From contig JAOATL010000024.1 in the NCBI GenBank assembly GCA_030158125.1, positions 1 to 64,000 of the forward strand: a stretch of 64,000 bases of DNA. Reading direction: 5' to 3'. A program made the position numbers and the translations under genes. Positions 57,293 to 64,000 of the stretch are shown here, piece after piece (within the stretch, counting starts at the first letter, position 1; each line of letters starts with the position of its first letter). This DNA comes from Limnohabitans sp. GTDB lineage: Bacteria; Pseudomonadota; Gammaproteobacteria; Burkholderiales; Burkholderiaceae_C. The notes under the pieces are model-generated. The model made no database searches. It saw only the letters and a list, made by a program, of their open reading frames with translations, and had not been told where the DNA came from.

Positions 57293-57832
57293 TTACTCAA
57301 GCTTGTCCAGTCGCGCACGCAACTGGTCATTCTCGATTTTGAGATTGATAACGCGAGCCGGAAAGTCCATCTCTGGCGCTGCTTCGAAAACCGGCTCTTG
57401 AAGGTCGACTGCCGCCACTGTGGACGCAGCTTTACTCTCAATAGCATCGGCACCAGTTGCTTTCTCTTGAGGCTTGAGGATGCTGTCCAACTTGCTGACA
57501 TCGATGGTTTTGCGCGCAGCCGGTGGAATTTTGACCTCGGTTTCGTTGGCCACAAAGCGATCGGGCAGGTCGGCGGCACTCTGATGTCCCTTGTAGTTGG
57601 GGTCTTGGGCGTTGACGCTCAAATTTTGATCGGCCGATTGGCTGACGCCGCCATCCATCACCATGTGCTCGACAGCATGTTGGTCGGGATCGGCCAAGAC
57701 TTTGCGCACGGCTGGCGCACCTTCTTCCCCTTTTTTGCCCACGGCCACGTTGGTGCCTTCCGGCATGGTGACTTCGTGGGGGCGATCACTTTTGATGATC
57801 AGTGGCTCGTTGGACTGTGGGGTATCGCTCAT
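57293..57832 (-). CDS. Hypothetical protein in flagellar operon
   Basis: ORF directly downstream of flhB; C-terminal short coiled coil NLKIENDQLRARLDKLE. Confidence 0.6.
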   Translation of the reverse strand: MSDTPQSNEPLIIKSDRPHEVTMPEGTNVAVGKKGEEGAPAVRKVLADPDQHAVEHMVMDGGVSQSADQNLSVNAQDPNYKGHQSAADLPDRFVANETEVKIPPAARKTIDVSKLDSILKPQEKATGADAIESKAASTVAAVDLQEPVFEAAPEMDFPARVINLKIENDQLRARLDKLE

Positions 57833-57846
57833 AGGTGTTCCTGACT

Positions 57847-58995
57847 TTAAGTTGTCATCAATTTGCCGCTGGCATCAAACTGCATGGAGGCCGGTACTTT
57901 GGGTTGCGGCTTGGGCATAGGCGGCACGCCCGGGCGGATGTCGGCCAAGCTGAAGACATACGCAATGACTTGCGCCACGGCCAAATACAAAGTCTCGGGC
58001 ACGGGATGGTCAACGTCTGTGCTGAAGTACAGCGCACGGGCCAGCGGCGGTGCTGCAAACATTTCAACGCCGTGTTTCTGAGCCTCTTCGCGAATGCGAG
58101 CGGCCATGTGGTCGGAGCCTTTGGCCAGCACCACAGGGGCACCATCGCCGGTGGGGTCGTAGGACAAAGCCACGGCAAAGTGTTCGGGATTGGTGATCAC
58201 CACGTCCGCGTCTTTGACCTTTTGAACCATGCGGTTGTTGGCCATCTCGCGCTGGCGGCGGCGAATTTGTTGTTTGACCTCCGGCCGACCTTCCATGTCT
58301 TTCATCTCGTCTTTGACCTCTTGCTTGGTCATGCGCATGCGCTTGATGAACGAGTAACGCTGGTAGGGCGCATCGATCAGGGCGATCACCAGCAAACTCA
58401 AAGACAACCACAGCGCCGACTCACCAATCATCCAGCCGGCAGAGGCCAAGGCCGGCTCTAATGCCATTTGACCCAGTTGCATCATGGCGTCCATTTGACG
58501 GCTGACCAAGGCCCATAACACGGTGGCCACCAAGGTGAATTTCAAAATGGCTTTGATCAATTCCACCGCCGCACGTGCGCCAAACATGCGGCCAAAACCC
58601 GACATGAGGCTGAGCTTGCCAAAATTGGGCATGATGCTTTTCAAGGAAAACAAATAACCACCCGTGGCGCCGCTGGACAGCACGGCCAAGACGGCGGTCA
58701 CCATCAGCACGGGCACGATCAGCAAAAAGCTTTCACCCAATTGATGCGCAAAAGAGGTGACCATGAGGTCGGGGTTGTCTAAAGTTTTGCGATCAAACTT
58801 GAAGCCCGAGGCAAAAATTTCGGCCATCTGCTTGAGCCAGTAGCCACCCATCATGACCATCACCAAGATGGCACCAATGGTGACCGCTGCTGCAGGCAAC
58901 TCTACTGAGCGCGCAACTTGGCCTTCATCGCGGGCGTTGCGAAGCTTTCGCGCCGTCGGCTCTTCGGTTTGTTCAGCGCTGGAATTCTCAGCCAT
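57847..58995 (-). CDS. flhB: Flagellar export protein FlhB
   Basis: EEPTARKLRNARDEGQVARSVELPAA; cleavage-site region VVITNPEHFAVALSYDP. Confidence 0.97.
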   Translation of the reverse strand: MAENSSAEQTEEPTARKLRNARDEGQVARSVELPAAAVTIGAILVMVMMGGYWLKQMAEIFASGFKFDRKTLDNPDLMVTSFAHQLGESFLLIVPVLMVTAVLAVLSSGATGGYLFSLKSIMPNFGKLSLMSGFGRMFGARAAVELIKAILKFTLVATVLWALVSRQMDAMMQLGQMALEPALASAGWMIGESALWLSLSLLVIALIDAPYQRYSFIKRMRMTKQEVKDEMKDMEGRPEVKQQIRRRQREMANNRMVQKVKDADVVITNPEHFAVALSYDPTGDGAPVVLAKGSDHMAARIREEAQKHGVEMFAAPPLARALYFSTDVDHPVPETLYLAVAQVIAYVFSLADIRPGVPPMPKPQPKVPASMQFDASGKLMTT

Positions 58996-59007
58996 GCGTC
59001 ACATCCT

Positions 59008-59778
59008 TTAAGTGATGCCGACCAAGGCGCGGACTTGAAAAAAGCCCTGCATCCACAGCCATTGAATGCGCGCGCCAATGCTGGGCAAGGCCAGAATGAG
59101 CACGCCGTAACCGGCCAGCACCATGGCTGGAAAACCGACCGAAAAAATATTCAAGCTGGGCGCCGCACGCGTGGCCACACCCAAGCCAATGTTGATGAAC
59201 AACAGGGCCACCATCACTGGCAGTGCGGTCAGCAGTGCGCCCAAAAACAGCATGGAACTCCAAGCGATGACTTGCTTCATGGCCTGCGCACTCATCAGGT
59301 TGCTGCCGATGGGCAGGGTGTTGAAGCTCTCTACCACGAGGTTGAGCAGCAAGGCGTGGCCACCCAAGCCGACAAAAATCAAGGTGGCCATGACCAACAA
59401 AAACTGTGAGATGACGGGCACGTTGCCCATGTTGGGGTCGATCATGGTGGCCATTGACAAACCAATGGCGTTGGCAATGGACTGGCCTGCCACCACAATG
59501 GCCGCAGTGACCACTTGCAGCATCAAGCCCATGAGCAAACCAATCATGAGCTGATTGCAAATTTCCATCAGACCGCCGGGTGACAGGGGGTCAATGACAG
59601 GCCATTCGTGCAGTGGGTACACCAACCAGGTCAGCGCCATGGCCAGCACAATGCGAATGCGCAAATTCAGGGCGCGCAAAGAAAAAATGGGAGCGGCCAC
59701 AAGCAGGGCCGAGATTCGCAGCATCGGCCAGAGGAGCCCATAAAAGCGCTCCATCAGTTCGGTGACTGCAATGTCCAT
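59008..59778 (-). CDS. fliR: Flagellar export protein FliR
   Basis: Order fliPQR-flhB; polytopic FliR signature. Confidence 0.95.
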   Translation of the reverse strand: MDIAVTELMERFYGLLWPMLRISALLVAAPIFSLRALNLRIRIVLAMALTWLVYPLHEWPVIDPLSPGGLMEICNQLMIGLLMGLMLQVVTAAIVVAGQSIANAIGLSMATMIDPNMGNVPVISQFLLVMATLIFVGLGGHALLLNLVVESFNTLPIGSNLMSAQAMKQVIAWSSMLFLGALLTALPVMVALLFINIGLGVATRAAPSLNIFSVGFPAMVLAGYGVLILALPSIGARIQWLWMQGFFQVRALVGIT

Positions 59779-60047
59779 CAGGTGAACAATCCGGGAATGC
59801 GCTGGAAAATGCTGCGCGTGTAATCGACCAAGGTGGTCAGCTGCCAGCCGCCCACCACGGCCAAGGTGATGGCCAATGCGGCCAGCTTGGGGATAAAGCT
59901 CAGGGTGGCTTCATTGATGGACGTGGCGGCTTGCAAAATACCAATCGCCAAGCCCACAAACAAGGCCACACCCAACAAGGGGGCTGAAATTAAGACGGTC
60001 ATCCAAAGCGCTTGGCGACCCAGGTCCACAACGGTAGCGGTGTCCAT
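59778..60047 (-). CDS. fliQ: Flagellar export protein FliQ
   Basis: ALFVGLAIGILQAATSINEATLSFIPKLAA. Confidence 0.96.
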   Translation of the reverse strand: MDTATVVDLGRQALWMTVLISAPLLGVALFVGLAIGILQAATSINEATLSFIPKLAALAITLAVVGGWQLTTLVDYTRSIFQRIPGLFT

Positions 60048-60062
60048 GTGATGGCTCCAGGT

Positions 60063-60830
60063 TCAGGTGGCAAAGCTGGCGGCAAGCGAGCCCAAGATCA
60101 GGCTCCAACCGTCAACCAACACAAACAACATGAGTTTGAAGGGCATGGAAATCATCATGGGCGACAGCATCATCATGCCCATGGACATGAGCACACTGGC
60201 CACAATCAGGTCAATGACCACAAACGGGATGTAAATCAAGAAACCAATGGTGAACGCACTTTTCAACTCGGAGGTGATGAACGCGGGCACCAAGGTGGAG
60301 AAGGGCACGGCCGCCGCATTGACGGGCTCGCCTTTGTTGGCCATTTGCATGAAGAGGCCAATGTCGTCTTCGCGCGTTTGCTTCATCATGAAATTGCGCA
60401 AGGGCTCTTCGGCCAAAGCCAAGGCTTTGTCAAAGGCCATGCCTTTTTGCATGTAGGGCACCAAGGCATTGGTGTAAATGTCGTTCAAGATGGGCGACAT
60501 GATGAACAGTGTCAAGAACAAAGACAACCCCACCAACACGGTGTTGGGCGGTGTTTGGCCCGTGCCCAAGGCTTGGCGCAAGATGGACAACACAATGATG
60601 ATGCGCACAAACGCGGTCATCATGAGCAAGAACGAGGGCAGCAACGTGAGCGATGTCATCAAGGCCAACAGTTGCAGCGACAAGCTGTACTGTTGTTGGC
60701 CTTTGGGGCCGCCCGTCACGTTGAGCATGGGGATGCCCTGCGCGGCAGCCGCAAATGGAAACGCAAGCATGGCCAAGGCGATGAGGGCACTGGCCAACAC
60801 CACGGGCTGTTTGAACAATTTACGCAACAT
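60063..60830 (-). CDS. fliP: Flagellar export protein FliP
   Basis: LTLLPSFLLMMTAFVRIIIVLSILRQALGTGQTPPNTVLVGLSLFLTLFIM; start set to MLRKLFKQ. Confidence 0.97.
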   Translation of the reverse strand: MLRKLFKQPVVLASALIALAMLAFPFAAAAQGIPMLNVTGGPKGQQQYSLSLQLLALMTSLTLLPSFLLMMTAFVRIIIVLSILRQALGTGQTPPNTVLVGLSLFLTLFIMSPILNDIYTNALVPYMQKGMAFDKALALAEEPLRNFMMKQTREDDIGLFMQMANKGEPVNAAAVPFSTLVPAFITSELKSAFTIGFLIYIPFVVIDLIVASVLMSMGMMMLSPMMISMPFKLMLFVLVDGWSLILGSLAASFAT

Positions 60831-61173
60831 GAGCGTCTCCGTTGGCAGACAAGCTGGCACTGAGTTCACTCAGTTCATTCTGCAGGGATGAAGGGGGTGT
60901 TGCTGCGCCATCTGACCATTGGGCCAGGGCATTGATTTGCGAAGCGGTGATGCCCACCATGACTTCGTGATCGCCCACGCGGAGCAGCGCTATTTTTTGA
61001 CGCGGCCCGACACTGATCGATTCCACAATTTGCAATCGGCGGCCAGGGTTGTGGCCGTTCATGCGGGACTGCAAGCGTCGCAAAGCCCACAACAGTGCGG
61101 CCATCAAGGCCAGCACCAAGGCAAAGCTGCCGAACATTCGAAACAGGTCGGCGCCTGCAAATCCGGGTGCCAT
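60820..61173 (-). CDS. fliO: Flagellar export protein FliO
   Basis: Single TM + RLQIVESISVGPRQKIALLRVGDHEVMVGIT. Confidence 0.92.
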   Translation of the reverse strand: MAPGFAGADLFRMFGSFALVLALMAALLWALRRLQSRMNGHNPGRRLQIVESISVGPRQKIALLRVGDHEVMVGITASQINALAQWSDGAATPPSSLQNELSELSASLSANGDAHVA

Positions 61174-61185
61174 GGTCTATTCTCT

Positions 61186-61494
61186 TTAAAGATTTTTCAT
61201 GCGTTCTGACGCGGGCGCCACTCGCGTGAGGCGGACGCCGTAGCGGTCGTTGACCAACACAATTTCACCTTGGGCCACCACGGTGTTGTTGACCAGCAGG
61301 TCTAGTGGTTCGCCCGCAATGCGGTCGAGCTCGACCACGCTGCCTTGTGTGAGGCGCATCAGGTCGCGGATCTTGATCATGGCGCGGCCCACTTCAATGG
61401 ACAGCGTCACGCTGATGTTTTGCAGCACTTCAGGATTGATTTGGCGTTGGGCCGCTTCGTTTTCGATGGCGGCGTCAGTGGTGGTATCGGTCAT
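61186..61494 (-). CDS. fliN: Flagellar motor switch protein FliN
   Basis: VTLSIEVGRAMIKIRDLMRLTQGSVVELDRIAGEPLDLLVNNTVVAQGEIVLVNDRYGVRLT. Confidence 0.97.
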   Translation of the reverse strand: MTDTTTDAAIENEAAQRQINPEVLQNISVTLSIEVGRAMIKIRDLMRLTQGSVVELDRIAGEPLDLLVNNTVVAQGEIVLVNDRYGVRLTRVAPASERMKNL

Positions 61495-61511
61495 GTCGTT
61501 TTCCTGAAAAT

Positions 61512-62501
61512 TTATTGCATACCGGGAATGCAGGCCCGCTCAATTTGCACCGCGGTTTGCGCGCCAATGCTGCCGACTTGCACATCGAAAGCGGGTAAAC
61601 CGTTGACGAGCAGTCGGGCCAATTCTGGTTTTTTGAAGAAGAGCACATCGCCTTCTTTCATGGCTTCAATTTCACCAAAAGAAGACTCTACGCTGCCCAG
61701 CAACACGCGGGCTTCCAAGCTGGCGCTGTCGACCGCTTCTTCCAGCTCTTCGCGCCATTGTTTGTCGGACTCGTCGTTGCCGTCGCCCGACTGAACACGG
61801 CTGCGCAGCAACTCACGGATGGGTTTGAGGGAGGCGTAAGGGTAGACGAGGTCAATGAAGCCTTGGGCGTCTAAGTTGCCCTCGGCTTCAAATCGCGTGA
61901 GGATGACCAAGTCATTTTCGTCTGCGATTTGTGCAAACTGCGGGTTGATTTCGGAGCTGACCAATTCAAAGTCAACAGGCATGACGGCGGACCATGCATC
62001 TTTCAGTGAGCGGAAGAAAACTTCCAAAATCATGTGAATGATGCGTGACTCGGTGGGCGTGAACAAACGGCCGGGTGGCAAATTGCCAACGCCTTTGCCA
62101 AAGCCACCAAAGAAACTGTCCAGCGAGCTGAACACCACAGTGGGGTCAATCACCACAATGGCGTTGCCGCGCAAGGGGTTCATGCGAACCACGTTGACCG
62201 ACAACGGTGCTTTCAGACTTTTGAGGTAATCGCCAAACCGAACAATTTCAACTTGATTGGGATTGACCTTGGGGCTGGTTCGCAACATTTCGACCAAGCC
62301 CAAGCGGAAGGTGCGAATGAAGCGCTCGTTGATCATGTCGATCGAGGTGATGTTCACCCCCAAGCTGCTGTCTTCGCTGGCCAGGTCGTGTTTCTTCACC
62401 CGTGCGGTGGTGTTGAAACCAGTGTCGACTGGAATCGAACCATCCATCACGCCCTCTGCCAAGGCAGAGAGTTCGTCGGGCGTTAATAAAGAAGTGGCCA
62501 T
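61512..62501 (-). CDS. fliM: Flagellar motor switch protein FliM
   Basis: LLTPDELSALAEGV CheY-binding-like N-terminus; PLRGNAIVVIDPTVVFSSLDSFFGG. Confidence 0.96.
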   Translation of the reverse strand: MATSLLTPDELSALAEGVMDGSIPVDTGFNTTARVKKHDLASEDSSLGVNITSIDMINERFIRTFRLGLVEMLRTSPKVNPNQVEIVRFGDYLKSLKAPLSVNVVRMNPLRGNAIVVIDPTVVFSSLDSFFGGFGKGVGNLPPGRLFTPTESRIIHMILEVFFRSLKDAWSAVMPVDFELVSSEINPQFAQIADENDLVILTRFEAEGNLDAQGFIDLVYPYASLKPIRELLRSRVQSGDGNDESDKQWREELEEAVDSASLEARVLLGSVESSFGEIEAMKEGDVLFFKKPELARLLVNGLPAFDVQVGSIGAQTAVQIERACIPGMQ

Positions 62502-62548
62502 GAAACTCTAACAATTAAATAAGTTGATGCGAACGAGGCTTGCGCAAC

Positions 62549-63148
62549 TTATTGCACGATGAAGTTGGTGAAATGAATTTCTTCAATGCCACCAAAGTCT
62601 TCGTACTTTTCCAGCAAGGTGTTGATGCTGTCGCGAATTTTGACGGCCAGCTCTTTGCGGAAGTCCGGCTTGACCAAGTCGGCATCGGTGGTGAGACGCA
62701 TGGTGTCCATGACCGCAGAGCGGATGGCAAAGTCGTGCTTCTTCACGTTTTCAAACACGCGATCGTCGTAATGCGTCATGACGGCAATTTGCACAGACAT
62801 CACTTTTTTGGAGCCGCTGACGTTCACCAAAAATTCACGCTCAATTTGCATGTAGGTGTATTCAAAGCGTGTGAGCTCGGGTGAGTCCTTGGATTTTTTG
62901 CTGGGCTTGCCGTCGCCTTTTTTGTCGCCATGCGCACCGGGTGCACCATGGCCATCGCCGGCAGCTTCTGCATGCTCAGGGTCAATCACAGGCTTGGGGT
63001 TGAAGTAGCCTGTAAAAAACAGCGTACCCAACACAATGCCCACAATGAGGACGATCAAACCGACCACACCGCCAATGATCAAGACGATGGGTTTTTTCTT
63101 TTTCGGCTCTTCCGCGACGACTTCTTCTTCTGGAGCTGCTGTGGCCAT
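62549..63148 (-). CDS. fliL: Flagellar basal body-associated protein FliL
   Basis: N-terminal TM; REFLVNVSGSKKVMSVQIAVMTHYD...IRDSINTLLEKYEDFGGIEEIHFTNFIVQ. Confidence 0.93.
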   Translation of the reverse strand: MATAAPEEEVVAEEPKKKKPIVLIIGGVVGLIVLIVGIVLGTLFFTGYFNPKPVIDPEHAEAAGDGHGAPGAHGDKKGDGKPSKKSKDSPELTRFEYTYMQIEREFLVNVSGSKKVMSVQIAVMTHYDDRVFENVKKHDFAIRSAVMDTMRLTTDADLVKPDFRKELAVKIRDSINTLLEKYEDFGGIEEIHFTNFIVQ

Positions 63149-63207
63149 AGGTCACCTCTATATATAAACAAATTCACTCTGCATTCGGCAGAGATTCAGT
63201 TAACTGA

Positions 63208-64000
63208 TCAAGCCAGTGTGTCCCAGGCATCTTTCGATCGAAGATCTTTGATGCGAGTTTCTGTGGTTGCCACTTCCGTCACTGAAGCGCTGACTGTGTT
63301 GTCGGACGCTGTGTTTTGACGTGGTGTCGAGTTTCCGCCAGATTCTCGTTGGTTTTCACTGTTCACCCAGACATTAGCAACTGTCATGCCTGATTGCGAC
63401 AAGCTGTCTTTGAGCTTGGGCATGCCTTGGGCAATCAGTTCGCGGGTCAGCTGGTTGTCGGTTTTGAAGATGGCGTCCAATCCGCTGGCGTTCATGTCCA
63501 GCTCGACGTCAATTTTGCCCAAGTGGGCGGGGTTGAGTTTCAGCTGAAGCTTCCACTCGCCGCGTTCCATTTGGTCTTGGAGTCTCTCGCCCATGGCTTT
63601 GCCCAGCTTGTCGGCCAAGTCTTGAATTTGGGCGGCACGGTCGGTCATCTCTGGGCTGGCCAAGGCGGCGCTGGTGGCGGCGGCCCCCAGGGCGCCTGTG
63701 CTGGCGGTGTTGCGCGCCGAGTCGAGACTCAGCATGCCGTTGTTGCCATCGACAAGGGCGTCCAGGCTAGACAACAAGCCCGCATCGATGTTGCCCAAGT
63801 CCAGCAGTACTTGGGTGGCATCGCCGCTCTGACCTTTGCTGTTCAGCAGGTCGGCGCTCAGTTGCCCCCAGGCGGCGGCTTGGTCGGTGCCATTGAGTTT
63901 GGCCAGTTGGCGGGTCATGCTCTCCCAGGCGGGGACCATGCGCATGCGCATGGCATCCAAGGGGCCCATTTCTGGCGCAAGTTCGGCCACATTGTCGGCA
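63208..64000 (-). CDS. fliK: Hook-length control protein FliK (C-terminal part; runs off window)
   Basis: GEWKLQLKLNPAHLGKIDVELDMNASGLDAIFKTDNQLTRELIAQGMPKLKDSLSQSGMTVANVWV; located upstream of fliL. Confidence 0.88.
   Translation of the reverse strand, partial: ADNVAELAPEMGPLDAMRMRMVPAWESMTRQLAKLNGTDQAAAWGQLSADLLNSKGQSGDATQVLLDLGNIDAGLLSSLDALVDGNNGMLSLDSARNTASTGALGAAATSAALASPEMTDRAAQIQDLADKLGKAMGERLQDQMERGEWKLQLKLNPAHLGKIDVELDMNASGLDAIFKTDNQLTRELIAQGMPKLKDSLSQSGMTVANVWVNSENQRESGGNSTPRQNTASDNTVSASVTEVATTETRIKDLRSKDAWDTLA

Noticed and set aside
1-64000. CRISPR arrays, rRNA, IS elements, integrases
   Set aside because: No regularly spaced repeats, rRNA motifs, transposase or integrase motifs were seen anywhere in the window.

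Overview
The window looks like a chromosomal segment of a betaproteobacterium (Comamonadaceae-like, judged only from gene content and codon style). (1) ~0.3-9 kb is an accessory region. It holds a divergent cassette of XRE regulator + ImmA/IrrE metallopeptidase + trypsin-like protease on one side, and two unassigned proteins + an HNH protein on the other. A copper module (copA-type P-type ATPase with a CueR/MerR-like regulator) follows, and the region abuts the 3' end of a tRNA-Phe gene. (2) ~9.4-15 kb carries an MFS transporter, a vapBC-type toxin-antitoxin pair with a perfect 20-bp operator-like palindrome, an alpha-carbonic anhydrase with an unusual N-terminal extension, and small envelope proteins. 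(3) ~14.3-64 kb is an almost continuous flagellar locus. It is interrupted at ~26-32.3 kb by an AT-rich island between two flagellin genes, encoding a TPR/SPINDLY-like (GT41) O-glycosyltransferase, a DegT-family aminotransferase, an ATP-grasp enzyme and a methyltransferase. By eye I found five sigma-54 (-24/-12) promoters and two sigma-28-like promoters with correct spacing. The best candidates for undescribed biology are the XRE/ImmA/trypsin // 414aa/Zn-ribbon/HNH cassette and the flagellin modification island. A second FliK/FlhB-like pair next to FlgP/FlgT-like genes, and uncharacterised genes inside flagellar operons, also merit attention. All functional assignments come from reading motifs; no searches were run.
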